DNA from: Clostridium formicaceticum
GTDB lineage: Bacteria > Bacillota > Clostridia > Peptostreptococcales > Natronincolaceae
DNA: 64,000 nt
Reading direction: 5' to 3'
Assembly (NCBI RefSeq): GCF_001854185.1
Contig: NZ_CP017603.1
Coordinates: 3,162,001 to 3,226,000, forward strand
In this document: positions 8,989-17,413 of the stretch, in pieces
Numbering within the stretch: the stretch's first letter is position 1
How the letters are laid out: each line of letters begins with the position of its first letter
Notes under the pieces: model-generated
The model's input: the letters and a program-made list of their open reading frames with translations, nothing else
The model's database searches: none
Told to the model about the DNA's origin: nothing
Made by a program: the position numbers and the translations under genes

Positions 8989-10251
8989 TTATTTCTGAGT
9001 TTTGATCTTTTTCCAGTGGTCTTTAATGGATTGCTCAAATTTATTTTTTCCATATTCATAGTAGGTTTTATCTTTTAAATTATCAGGCATATATTGCTGT
9101 TTAACATAATGATTAGGGTAATCATGGGGATAGAGATACTTGGTTTTGTTATGAACAGCTATATTGGCGTGGGTATCACATAAATGAGGGGGAATTGTCC
9201 CTACATCTAATCTGTGTAAATCATCTAATGCAGCATTGATGGCTGTATAGGCTGTATTGGATTTGGGCAATATGGACAATAACACAGTAGCTTGGGCTAA
9301 AGGGATTCTTGCCTCTGGGAAGCCAAGCTGGAGAGCAGCATCTACGCAGGCTTTGACGATTACTATTGCTTGAGGATAGGCTAAGCCGATATCCTCCGAT
9401 GCTATAACCAGCAATCTTCTACAAATTGCGTTTAAGTCTCCACTTTCTACTAGACGTGCAAGAGCATGGGTACTTGCATCTGGATCAGACCCCCGAATGC
9501 TTTTTTGAAAATAACTTAGCAAGTTATAATGACCATCTCCATTTCTATCATAATTTATAATTTTACTCTGTGAACATTCTTTAGCTTTTTCCATATCAAT
9601 AAAAATTTCTTGCGAATTATGCAATGCATAGGTATTAATGACGAGTTCCAAAGTATTGAGGGCTCTCCTCAAATCACCGCTAGACACTTCAGAAATATAT
9701 TTTAGTGCAGTTATATCATAATTTATTTGTATGGATTTTTCTTCCTTTACTAAAGATATAGCTCTTTTCAAACTTTCGATGATATGATCAACGGTTAATT
9801 CTTTAAATTCAATCGTAATACATCTGCTAAGTATTGCTTTAAAAATTGAAAAATTTATGTTCTCCGTTGTACTGCCTATAAGTGTTATATCACCATTTTC
9901 TATAAATTCAAGAATAGACTGCTGTTGACGTTTATTTAGATAATGAATCTCATCTATGTAAAGTAATATACCATTCAAAGAATCTATTGTACCGATTTGT
10001 GCAATGATGTGTTTAATATCATCCGTATTCGCTTGTGTACCGTTAAGCTTAAAAAACTTTTTGTGAGAATTTTTCGCTAAAATATTTGCTAAAGTTGTCT
10101 TGCCTGTTCCTGAAGGACCATAAAAGATCATATTAGGAATTATTTTAGAGGCTAGAATTCTGTTTATTAGTTTTTTTTCGCCAATAATATGCTCTTGACC
10201 AACTAGATCTTCTAATCGAGACGGTCTAATTTTATCAGCTAATGGTTTCAT
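8989..10251 (-). CDS. rarA: Replication-associated recombination protein A (RarA/MgsA), AAA+ ATPase
   Basis: Clamp-loader-like AAA+ ATPase that acts at stalled replication forks. The 420-residue protein has Walker A GPSGTGKT at residues 45-52, Walker B LLYIDEIH around 96-103, sensor 1 LIGSTTEN and an SRC arginine-finger segment. It then has the MgsA C-terminal region with SYFQKSIRGSDPDAS, LLVIASEDIGLAYPQA and the terminal HDYPNHYVKQQYMP motif. The length is normal for the family. It is a housekeeping gene transcribed convergently with the coat-like gene beside it. Confidence 0.95.
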   Translation of the reverse strand: MKPLADKIRPSRLEDLVGQEHIIGEKKLINRILASKIIPNMIFYGPSGTGKTTLANILAKNSHKKFFKLNGTQANTDDIKHIIAQIGTIDSLNGILLYIDEIHYLNKRQQQSILEFIENGDITLIGSTTENINFSIFKAILSRCITIEFKELTVDHIIESLKRAISLVKEEKSIQINYDITALKYISEVSSGDLRRALNTLELVINTYALHNSQEIFIDMEKAKECSQSKIINYDRNGDGHYNLLSYFQKSIRGSDPDASTHALARLVESGDLNAICRRLLVIASEDIGLAYPQAIVIVKACVDAALQLGFPEARIPLAQATVLLSILPKSNTAYTAINAALDDLHRLDVGTIPPHLCDTHANIAVHNKTKYLYPHDYPNHYVKQQYMPDNLKDKTYYEYGKNKFEQSIKDHWKKIKTQK

Positions 10252-10401
10252 GAAACGATTCGCTCCTTAGAATTTATATTTTATTTATGAACACTTACTA
10301 TTATAGCAGAAGAATACAGCGTAGGATAAGTGAAATTACAAAAAGTCCTCTTCAAAGTTGCACAGAGGACTTTATAAATTGTAACGGGTTATTATAGTAC
10401 G

Positions 10402-10473
10402 TGATTAAGAATTTTAATATGCTAGGGGCTACATTTGCAGACCTTTGATATTAAAATTCAATTATAGAATCAC
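10402..10473. repeat. Palindromic repeat element, copy A
   Basis: Imperfect hairpin with arms GAATTTTAATAT and ATATTAAAATTC around a GC-richer centre. Read on the - strand, its centre and right arm match the right half of copy B at 26722-26830 (shared CTGCAAATG and ATATTAAAATT blocks). Confidence 0.6.
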
Positions 10474-10545
10474 ATATCTATGCTGATAACATATATTAGA
10501 AGTAAATATCAAATGATCTATATCAACTTGGGAGGAATGGTTACT

Positions 10546-10836
10546 ATGCAACAAAAAAGTATAATAGATAAGTATTATATTGCTGTATTTGATTCTAGAA
10601 ACCATGCTATGCAGCTACACCAACATTTGAAAAAAATGAATCTTAATCAATTTCAATTAATTTCTACCCCATGTAAAATTAAAGCAGGTTGTAGCTATTC
10701 AATAAAATTTTTAAACTTAGAAGACGCAAAGGTATTAATGGAAGAAGCAGATAAAATGAAAAAGAAAATTTCAAGTATTTATAGTGCTGAAAGAATTAAC
10801 AAAGCTAGAGTATTAAAAAAATTAAAATCTATTTAA
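10546..10836 (+). CDS. DUF3343-family small protein (putative Se/S carrier-like)
   Basis: A 96-residue protein with the DUF3343 layout: an AVFDSRNHAMQLHQHL helix, LISTPCKIKAGCSYSIKF in the middle and a charged C-terminal helix. Both family-typical features, T-P-C and A-G-C, are present; the second Cys is the conserved one in this family, which has been linked to sulfur or selenium handling. The start at 10546 is chosen because GGAGG ends 10 nt upstream; in-frame starts at 10480 and 10537 are badly spaced. It overlaps the convergent 10829-12478 gene by 8 nt. Its presence among spore-surface genes is unexplained. Confidence 0.7.
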   Translation: MQQKSIIDKYYIAVFDSRNHAMQLHQHLKKMNLNQFQLISTPCKIKAGCSYSIKFLNLEDAKVLMEEADKMKKKISSIYSAERINKARVLKKLKSI

Positions 10837-12478
10837 AAAGATTTTTAATACGGCTTATGAAACTAAAGTTTTCCTCCATATATTGCATTGCTTCATTCTG
10901 TAAAATTAAATATTCATCCTTATATTCATTAAGCTTATCTTCCATTGTACTAAATTTTTCTTGTAAATGAATTAGTTCTTCTTGGATACCAGCTTTTTCT
11001 TCATTTAATAGCGAGATGTGTTGATCCATTTGTTGAAGTTTATTGCACAGCAATTCTTTTGAAGACAGGTAACTGGTGAAAGAAGGTGTATTGCTAGATT
11101 GGGTATTTTTTTCATCTAGGACCATTCTAACTTCCTCCAATTTTTCCAGCTCTTTTACCAATCTAGTAATATGAATTTCAATATGTTCTAGAAGTACTTT
11201 AAAATCAACAATTTCGGCTTTGGTTATTCCGTGGTCATATAAATTTTCATCCTCTTCATTCTTACTAGGGTCAGGCGTATTTAAAGGTTCCTGCGGGATC
11301 TCTGAAGGATTTTTTTCTTCAATTTCATTTTGTTCTATTGGAGAAGAGGTATTCTCTGAGGTATTCTCTATAGTTGTTGGACTAGATATATGTGTTTTAA
11401 TGTTAATATTGGTAGCAGATTTTGTAGGCATAAGTTTTGTTCCAAATATTGTTATCGTATCGTTTAAAATTTCTCCATAAACATAGTGAATTTTATAATG
11501 ATGTTTTTCACTTTCATGGTTACTAGAATATCTAATCAGCGAGGGATTGTTAGTTTTATAAGCTTTGGTTCTGCTAATAGATGTCCAGTTGATACCATAA
11601 TCTTCTGAAATGATCTCGTTGATGATATTTCCTTGTTTGCTAAAAACCTTTAGAAAGCCTCCTTCTTGCAGAAGAATAGGGGATAGATTGTTGGCATTCT
11701 TACTAGATAAAGTCTTAGGGTTGGACCATCGAGACTTATGATGAATGATATTTGCCTTGTTTTTATATTTCAGCGTGAAATTGTTTTTTTCAATAACACA
11801 CCAGATTAAGTGAAGATTATCTTTTTTATCTATTAGCATATAGGAGTGGGAATGATCTTCTTGTAAATTACTAATTAACTCAGCATTACTCCATTTTTTA
11901 TTAAAAGCGCTAAACTTGCTATAATACAACTGATGGTTATTCCTGTAGAAGACCTTATATAGGATATGGAGGTTATTCATGCTATCGACATCCACTTTGT
12001 AAGGACTTGGATATTTACCGGTAAGATAAGTGGTAATCGTTGATTTATTTATATCCTTTTCGTTCCAATATAGATGTTCAATAGAAGAGACCATCGGATT
12101 TAGCAAGTTGGTTTTCATACAAAAAATATGGGTATAGTCATTGCGTATTAATAGAAATAAGTATCTGTAGATATTAGATTTGACATCAAGTTTGGTAATA
12201 GACTTATGATTCCAATAGCTATCTGAACCCATATAATAAAGCATATTGCCTTGTTTGGTTATGCAAATTAAATGAAGCTGATTTTTTGAATCAATGGTTG
12301 CTGAAAAATCTATGATGATTTCAGTAACTAAACTTTCTGTTTTTATTAAAGTACCAAGATCGTTATAAAGGTGATACTGGATTTCTTTATTTTCATTTAG
12401 GTAAAAGTAATAAGAAAAATTTTCTTGTGTTTTTACAAGACAGTGTTGCGTTTGGTAAGATAGATGCATATATTTCAC
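10829..12478 (-). CDS. Fused beta-propeller plus coiled-coil protein
   Basis: A 549-residue protein. Residues about 1-345 are propeller blades related to the 5680-6711 protein (Y-L-N-E-N-K-E-I-Q-Y near residue 27, repeated H-x-I/L-x-x-x-x patterns, and SEDYGINWTS as a weak Asp box). Residues 350-420 are a low-complexity linker rich in S, T, P, E and N. Residues about 425-540 are coiled coil. No signal peptide. The domain order reproduces the neighbouring two-gene pair at 5246-6711 as a single polypeptide. It is likely a structural or ligand-binding surface protein; function unknown. It diverges from the coat-like gene at 12598 across a 119-nt AT-rich intergenic region. Confidence 0.7.
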   Translation of the reverse strand: MKYMHLSYQTQHCLVKTQENFSYYFYLNENKEIQYHLYNDLGTLIKTESLVTEIIIDFSATIDSKNQLHLICITKQGNMLYYMGSDSYWNHKSITKLDVKSNIYRYLFLLIRNDYTHIFCMKTNLLNPMVSSIEHLYWNEKDINKSTITTYLTGKYPSPYKVDVDSMNNLHILYKVFYRNNHQLYYSKFSAFNKKWSNAELISNLQEDHSHSYMLIDKKDNLHLIWCVIEKNNFTLKYKNKANIIHHKSRWSNPKTLSSKNANNLSPILLQEGGFLKVFSKQGNIINEIISEDYGINWTSISRTKAYKTNNPSLIRYSSNHESEKHHYKIHYVYGEILNDTITIFGTKLMPTKSATNINIKTHISSPTTIENTSENTSSPIEQNEIEEKNPSEIPQEPLNTPDPSKNEEDENLYDHGITKAEIVDFKVLLEHIEIHITRLVKELEKLEEVRMVLDEKNTQSSNTPSFTSYLSSKELLCNKLQQMDQHISLLNEEKAGIQEELIHLQEKFSTMEDKLNEYKDEYLILQNEAMQYMEENFSFISRIKNLFK

Positions 12479-12597
12479 ATCCTTTTTTTATTCTATATAT
12501 CACAAATATTTATTTATTCCATACTATGATAGTAAAAGTTAATTTATTATTAATTTATAAGTTATTTATAATTAAAATCAAGTAAGGGGGAATAAAA

Positions 12598-13254
12598 GTG
12601 AGTGAAATAATCAACCCAGATATTAGCCTACAGCAAGACCCATATTTTCCAGACTTTCAGCCAGTGTGTATTATAGCTGACAAGGTTTATGCACATTGCC
12701 AACAAAGAGAATGTTTTGAAGAAATTGCTGTACAGCTTCCAGAAGGGGGACCTTTTGAGTTTGTAAACATTACCTTCAATGCAGGAGAAATTATCGATGG
12801 GACACTTATGATAACGCCAATAAAAAATCGACCAAACTTTAGTAGAGTACGTTTTAGAGTGAGAATTACTTTTGTATTACAGGTGAGAAACACAATGACA
12901 GGTGTTGTCATAAGTATTCCTGGAGAATTACCAAAGATTCAAAAAGACATTGTATTATTTATGCCAGAAGCAAGAGATGAATTTGAGTTCCAAATTGTGA
13001 TAGAGACAGCATCACAACTTTTAACAGAGCCGATGCAAGAAAAAGAATGTTTGGTATTTGCAGTAGGCGTATTTATTATAATAAAAGTAGTAGGTAAAGT
13101 GCAACTACTTATACCAGAATTCGGATTCTGCCCCGAGCCACCAGAATGTGAAGATTTTAATGGGGAATTGGTTTGTATTGAATTCGAAACAGTACCATTT
13201 CCAGATTTTTTCCCTAGACAATTAGAAAATATTCCTACGGATGAGTTGTCTTAG
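12598..13254 (+). CDS. Coat-like structural protein, first member of a tandem pair
   Basis: A 218-residue acidic beta-rich protein, start GTG with RBS AAGGGGG. Near the N-terminus is DPYFPDFQPVCIIADKVYAH, a motif shared with the 6892 protein. The middle has I-T-P-I-K-N-R-P-N-F-S-R-V-R-F and the C-terminus is proline/phenylalanine/acid-rich (P-E-P-P-E-C-E-D and F-P-D-F-F-P-R-Q). It is roughly 80 percent identical by eye to the protein at 13618, so the pair arose by a recent tandem duplication; a structured non-coding element lies between them. It is probably a mother-cell-made spore surface protein by analogy with its neighbours. No known family was recognised. Confidence 0.65.
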   Translation: MSEIINPDISLQQDPYFPDFQPVCIIADKVYAHCQQRECFEEIAVQLPEGGPFEFVNITFNAGEIIDGTLMITPIKNRPNFSRVRFRVRITFVLQVRNTMTGVVISIPGELPKIQKDIVLFMPEARDEFEFQIVIETASQLLTEPMQEKECLVFAVGVFIIIKVVGKVQLLIPEFGFCPEPPECEDFNGELVCIEFETVPFPDFFPRQLENIPTDELS

Positions 13255-13261
13255 AAAATGA

Positions 13262-13432
13262 TTGATCCTTCGGTGTATTGTTAAGACGTCCACTTCTAAG
13301 TGAGCAAACGAAGTGACTAACACCAAATCAAAGGTTTGGGTTATCTACTTTATGTAAGTGGGGAGATCAAGCACTACATCCTTGAAGTAAATTCGGCTGC
13401 AATTTAGGGGAGTAAAAGCTCCCCCCTGAATT
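13262..13432 (+). ncRNA. Orphan structured RNA element, HEARO/omega-RNA-like (IS200/IS605-derived)
   Basis: Non-coding 171-nt stretch with serial potential helices. GGTGT (13272-13276) can pair with ACACC (13319-13323), enclosing a CACTT/AAGTG hairpin. ACCAAA pairs with TTTGGGT, CTACTT with AAGTGG, and GGGGAG with CTCCCC near the end. The layout recalls the omega-RNA/HEARO RNAs of IscB-type IS200/IS605 elements, but no iscB or tnpB gene is adjacent. A shortened relative lies at 50351-50411. Family naming is inference from structure and recollection; a covariance-model search would decide it. Confidence 0.45.
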
Positions 13433-13549
13433 AAATTTCATTTTATATAAACTTTTCAGTTAAGCAATAAGACAGCATAAAATAATTTCGGAGAATTCTT
13501 TAAACAAAAAGAATTCTCTTTTTATGATGATTTCTTTTGTTTAAACTGT

Positions 13550-13577
13550 AACACAAAGTTAATGACCACATATAATA
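13550..13577 (+). promoter_or_regulatory. Possible sigma-K promoter upstream of the 13618 gene
   Basis: AACA (13550-13553), a 15-nt spacer, then CATATAATA (13569-13577), matching the CATAnnnTA -10 of sigma-K with slightly short spacing, about 40 nt before the start codon. Confidence 0.35.
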
Positions 13578-13617
13578 ATATTGTATAGGAAATTAGCATG
13601 AGTAAGGAGGGTATAAA

Positions 13618-14259
13618 ATGGACTCATTAAATCTGCAGCAAGATCCATATTTTCCAGATTTTCAGCCGGTGTGTATTATAGCAGATAAAGTTTATGCACA
13701 CTGCCAGCAAAGAGAATGTTTTGAAAAAGTTGGTGTGCCACTTCCAGATGGAGAACCTTTTGAATTTGTAGACATCACTTTCAATGCAGGAGAAATTATT
13801 GAAGGAACACTTATGGTAACACCAATAAAAAATCGCCCAAACTTTAGTAGAGTACGTTTTAAAGTAGGTATTACTTTTACATTAAGAGTGAAAAGTACTG
13901 AGACGGGTATGGTTGTGTGTATACCTGGAGCACTACCTCCAATACAAAAGGATATTGTGTTATTTATACCAGAAGCAAGAGATGAGTTTGTATTCAAAAT
14001 TGTGATCGAAACAGCGTCACATCTTTTAACAGAACCAATGCAAGAAAATCAGAACTTTGTGTTTGCGGTAGGGATATTTATTATAATAAAAGTAGTAGGA
14101 AAAGTACAACTACTTATACCAGAATTTGGATTCTGTCCTGAACCACCAGAATGTGAAGAATTTGCCCCCGATGACATATGTGAAGTATTTGAAATGGAAC
14201 CATTCCCTCCATTCTTCCCGAAACAGCTTGAAGATATGAATGAGGAAGAATTCTTTTAA
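13618..14259 (+). CDS. Coat-like structural protein, second member of the tandem pair
   Basis: A 213-residue paralogue of the 12598 protein with the same DPYFPDFQPVCIIADKVYAH start motif, N-R-P-N-F-S-R-V-R-F centre and P-E-P-P-E-C-E tail. It differs mostly in the first few residues and in the acidic C-terminus. RBS AAGGAGGG; its own candidate sporulation promoter lies upstream and a bidirectional terminator follows. Few cysteines (about six) are kept at matching positions in both copies, which suggests structural cross-links. Function is inferred as spore surface only. Confidence 0.65.
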   Translation: MDSLNLQQDPYFPDFQPVCIIADKVYAHCQQRECFEKVGVPLPDGEPFEFVDITFNAGEIIEGTLMVTPIKNRPNFSRVRFKVGITFTLRVKSTETGMVVCIPGALPPIQKDIVLFIPEARDEFVFKIVIETASHLLTEPMQENQNFVFAVGIFIIIKVVGKVQLLIPEFGFCPEPPECEEFAPDDICEVFEMEPFPPFFPKQLEDMNEEEFF

Positions 14260-14261
14260 AA

Positions 14262-14290
14262 TAAAAAACTGCCTAAGGCAGTTTTTTATT
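14262..14290. terminator. Bidirectional terminator
   Basis: Arms AAAAAACTGCC and GGCAGTTTTTT around TAA, between convergent genes. Confidence 0.9.
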
Positions 14291-14307
14291 CTATATAGAA
14301 AACAGAA

Positions 14308-15069
14308 TTATTTTTGAATAAACATTTGCGTATAATGTCTATTTTGAATACCTATTCCAATATGTGTAAAGTTTGGATTAAGAATATTCTTTCTGTGTCC
14401 CTCTGAATTCATAAAAGCATTATGAGCACCACTTACACTAGAATTAATAGCAATGTTTTCAGCAGCAGATCTATATTGAATACCAAAATTTTTCATCATA
14501 TCAAAAGGTGATCCATAGGTTGGTGAAGTATGAGAAAAATAATTGTTATCCTGCATGTCTTTAGATTTTACTCTTGCTACATAAGATAAATCTACATCAA
14601 TCGCTAAGGGTTTTAGCCCAGCTTGTTTTCTAGCTTGGTTTACATATTCAACCATTTCAATTTCAGCAGCTGTTAAGGCATGTCTAGCATTTGATGTGTT
14701 TTGCGCAGGGGTAGATGGATTTGCAGGCTGAGTTTCTGCTGGTGTTGGTTGCTGTTGTGGTGCAGCTGGAGGAGGTGTTGTTTGATTTGCAGCTGGTGTT
14801 TCTGCTACTTGAGGTTGTTCTACAGAATTATTTTCAGGTGCACTAGCTTCTGGTGTCGCAGGTGCGCTATTTCGAACAAATCTTACAGCATTAAATCTAT
14901 ATTTATTATTAAAGCTGGTATTTGTTCTTACTGTATAATTGGTTGTAACTCTTGCGTTAGTAATCGTATACTTTGCAGTACTCGCATTAGCTGTAACAAC
15001 TGTTGAAAATAACAAAGCAGTTGTAAGTACAGGAACTACTAACTTTTTCACTAATTTTGGCTTATCCAT
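14308..15069 (-). CDS. Secreted CAP/SCP-domain (YkwD-like) protein
   Basis: A 253-residue exported protein. The signal peptide spans residues 1-30 (K-K-L-V-V-P-V-L-T-T-A-L-L-F-S-T-V-V-T-A-N-A with an ANA-S cleavage context). A beta-rich stretch follows to about residue 65, then a long Pro/Ala/Gln/Thr linker (about 68-128), then a C-terminal CAP domain. CAP signatures are FSHTSPTYGSPF, SAAENIAI and E-G-H-R-K-N-I-L-N-P, with the usual two His and two Glu of the cleft. Bacterial homologues are YkwD and spore-associated SafA-like partners; biochemical activity is not known. RBS AAAGGAG. Transcribed alone. Confidence 0.88.
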   Translation of the reverse strand: MDKPKLVKKLVVPVLTTALLFSTVVTANASTAKYTITNARVTTNYTVRTNTSFNNKYRFNAVRFVRNSAPATPEASAPENNSVEQPQVAETPAANQTTPPPAAPQQQPTPAETQPANPSTPAQNTSNARHALTAAEIEMVEYVNQARKQAGLKPLAIDVDLSYVARVKSKDMQDNNYFSHTSPTYGSPFDMMKNFGIQYRSAAENIAINSSVSGAHNAFMNSEGHRKNILNPNFTHIGIGIQNRHYTQMFIQK

Positions 15070-15209
15070 ACAAAAATCACTCCTTTAAAATATTATGTTA
15101 ACCTTACTAACTATCATACAAAATTTATGTCAATATTTCAATAGTATCCCCTAAATAATGGAAGATGTAATATATGGAAGATAGCGAAGAAAGAATGGGA
15201 GGTGTAGAA

Positions 15210-16217
15210 ATGCCAACGGTAGTATGTGTTTCCTCAGTAAACTATGAATGGATGTATCAAAGACCGCAACAGCTGATGAGGGGATTGAGTGAGAGGGGGT
15301 GGAGGGTGATTTATTGTAACAAAACCCAAAGAAAAGACAAATATTTAGAGGCGTTATCAGAGAACCTTACTATTTGTCATGATATGAAGAGATTAATAGA
15401 AAGTGCTGAAAAGGCAGATGTTGTTTGGGTGATAGATCCAAGACAGAGGGATTTAAAGGGACTTTTTAAAGAAAAGTTATTTCTTTATGATTGTGTAGAT
15501 GATTTTCCTTTTCTTCAGAATGATCATTATAAGATGTTAAAAATTGCAGATATTGTGCTGGCTACGTCTAACCCTTTATATCATGCCATAGCTAAATATA
15601 GAAAAGACCTATATTTAGTACCAAATGGCTGTGACTATAAACACTTTAGCGAAAGAAATAAACTTTCAATCGATTGTCAGATAAAAAACGCTTTGGGGAT
15701 CATTGGTTATATAGGAGCATTAGCCCCATGGGTTGATTATAAATTGTTAGAATTGATAGCTGCTGAAAAACCAAAACATACTTTGCTATTAGTAGGAGCA
15801 TCCTTAGGAAATATTGCAATGCCTAAAAAAAATAATATCGTATATGTAGGGCATCAAAGCTATGATAAAGTTCCTTCATTTTTAAGTATGATGGATGTTA
15901 CGCTGATTCCTTTTAGGAAAAATAAAATAACTTATGCTACGAACCCAATAAAAATGTATGAATATTTATCTCAAGGAAAACCCATTGTAAGTGCTGCTTT
16001 ACCAGAGGTTATGCCCTTTGCTAGATACTTATATGTTGCTAAAAACCATAAAGATTTTATAGATCATATCGATAAAGCCCTAGTAGAAAACGATTCAGAA
16101 ATTCTAGCGCAAAGAAAGGAAATAGCAAGACGAAATGCTTGGGAAAAAAGAATAGATAACATTGAAGAGATTATTTCTTCTTACTTAAGGAAGTTACCCA
16201 GGAAGGTGAGTAGATGA
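15210..16217 (+). CDS. Glycosyltransferase, GT4/GT-B type
   Basis: A 335-residue GT-B glycosyltransferase of the TuaH-like group. The N-terminal domain contains WMYQRPQQLMRGLSERGW; the C-terminal domain has G-Y-I-G-A-L-A-P-W-V-D, V-G-H-Q-S-Y-D-K-V-P-S-F-L and the nucleotide-sugar-binding segment N-P-I-K-M-Y-E-Y-L-S-Q-G-K-P-I-V (near residue 250). The start at 15210 is preferred because GGGAGGTG lies 6-12 nt upstream; an in-frame ATG at 15174 has no RBS. It overlaps the next glycosyltransferase by 4 nt, so the two are probably coupled. It opens the polysaccharide island. Confidence 0.85.
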   Translation: MPTVVCVSSVNYEWMYQRPQQLMRGLSERGWRVIYCNKTQRKDKYLEALSENLTICHDMKRLIESAEKADVVWVIDPRQRDLKGLFKEKLFLYDCVDDFPFLQNDHYKMLKIADIVLATSNPLYHAIAKYRKDLYLVPNGCDYKHFSERNKLSIDCQIKNALGIIGYIGALAPWVDYKLLELIAAEKPKHTLLLVGASLGNIAMPKKNNIVYVGHQSYDKVPSFLSMMDVTLIPFRKNKITYATNPIKMYEYLSQGKPIVSAALPEVMPFARYLYVAKNHKDFIDHIDKALVENDSEILAQRKEIARRNAWEKRIDNIEEIISSYLRKLPRKVSR

Positions 16218-17218
16218 AAATTTTGATGTATATTCGTCATGATTATCAAGAAAATATTGCAGGTGATAGTATCCTGGTAATAAAAACAAAAGAGTATCTC
16301 ATACAAGCTGGAATGAAGGTAGCGGTTTCTAGTAATCCAAATGAGGATTTAAAAAAATATGATCTGGTGCATCTATTCAATACAATTAATGTACTAGACA
16401 CTTACAAATTTTTTATAAATGCCATGAAATATAAGAAAAAAGTAGTATTAACACCTATCTATTGGAACTATGTTAAGTATCTACCGAATACTTTTACAAA
16501 CGCTTTAAAAGCAAGCTACTGGCAAAAATATGATCCATTAAGGAAAGAAGTTTTTAAAGGTGTTGATTTGCTTTTGCCTAGTTCAGAAAGTGAAATGAGA
16601 GAAATAGAAAAAAATTTTAATATAAACTTACCTTACAAGGTGGTTTTTAATGGCGTAGATAAAACTTTTGCTGAAGGGAATGCCAATGATTTCTTAAAAC
16701 AGCTTCAGATAGAAAACTTTGTACTATCGGTAGGCAGAATTTCTCCTCACAAAAACCAATTAACTTTAGCGAAAGTTACAAAAAAGTTAGGCGTTCCTCT
16801 TGTATTGGTGGGTCCAATCAATGATTTAAATTATTATCATCAATGTATGAAGATCAATAAAGACATTTTATACATTCCTAAAATAAATCATTCCAGCTTA
16901 AAGGCTATCTATGCTGCTGCCAAAGTACATGCTTTGATTAGTTGGTATGAAATTCCTGGACTGGTAAGCTTAGAAGCAGCGTTAGGAAAGTGCAATATAG
17001 TCACTACGAAGGAGGGTAGTACAAAAGAATATTTTAAAGATTTCGCTGTCTATGTTGATCCCTATGATTTGGAAGAGATAGAAAATAAAGTTTTAGAATC
17101 ATTAAAAAAATCCTTTAATACTGACTTTAAGAAATATATCTTAGAAAAGTTTTTATGGGAAAAAGTTGTTGAAAAACTTATAAGCTGTTATACCTATGTA
17201 ACTAAAGTCAATGGATAA
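16214..17218 (+). CDS. Glycosyltransferase, GT4 family
   Basis: A 334-residue GT-B enzyme. Visible motifs are V-F-N-G-V-D (about 148), VLSVGRISPHKNQLTL (the hallmark GT4 strand-loop) and W-Y-E-I-P-G-L-V-S-L-E-A-A-L-G-K-C near residue 240, where the acceptor/donor E-x7-E-like motif sits (E...E-A). It starts inside the end of the previous gene (ATGA overlap). Donor and acceptor sugars cannot be read from sequence; its neighbours make nucleotide-activated rhamnose and a uronic-acid-type sugar. Confidence 0.85.
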   Translation: MKILMYIRHDYQENIAGDSILVIKTKEYLIQAGMKVAVSSNPNEDLKKYDLVHLFNTINVLDTYKFFINAMKYKKKVVLTPIYWNYVKYLPNTFTNALKASYWQKYDPLRKEVFKGVDLLLPSSESEMREIEKNFNINLPYKVVFNGVDKTFAEGNANDFLKQLQIENFVLSVGRISPHKNQLTLAKVTKKLGVPLVLVGPINDLNYYHQCMKINKDILYIPKINHSSLKAIYAAAKVHALISWYEIPGLVSLEAALGKCNIVTTKEGSTKEYFKDFAVYVDPYDLEEIENKVLESLKKSFNTDFKKYILEKFLWEKVVEKLISCYTYVTKVNG

Positions 17219-17413
17219 GAATATAATTTAATTAAAACAGTTTTAAAAGATAATGGGAACGCATATTTTTATTAGGGGTTGAAATTGATTATCTATAGAC
17301 TTCAAAGTGATAAAAAGAAGGTGTTTCTAATAGGATAGAATAGGTACCCTTGAAGGCGTAGGGGAAAGTAGTTAGTCGATCAATAATAAAGTAAGGAATT
17401 GTGGGGTGAAAAG

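Noticed and set aside
14701-15006. Cys/Trp-rich + strand frame opposite the CAP gene
   Set aside because: It mirrors the Pro/Ala/Gln linker and signal peptide codons of the - strand gene and has no RBS.
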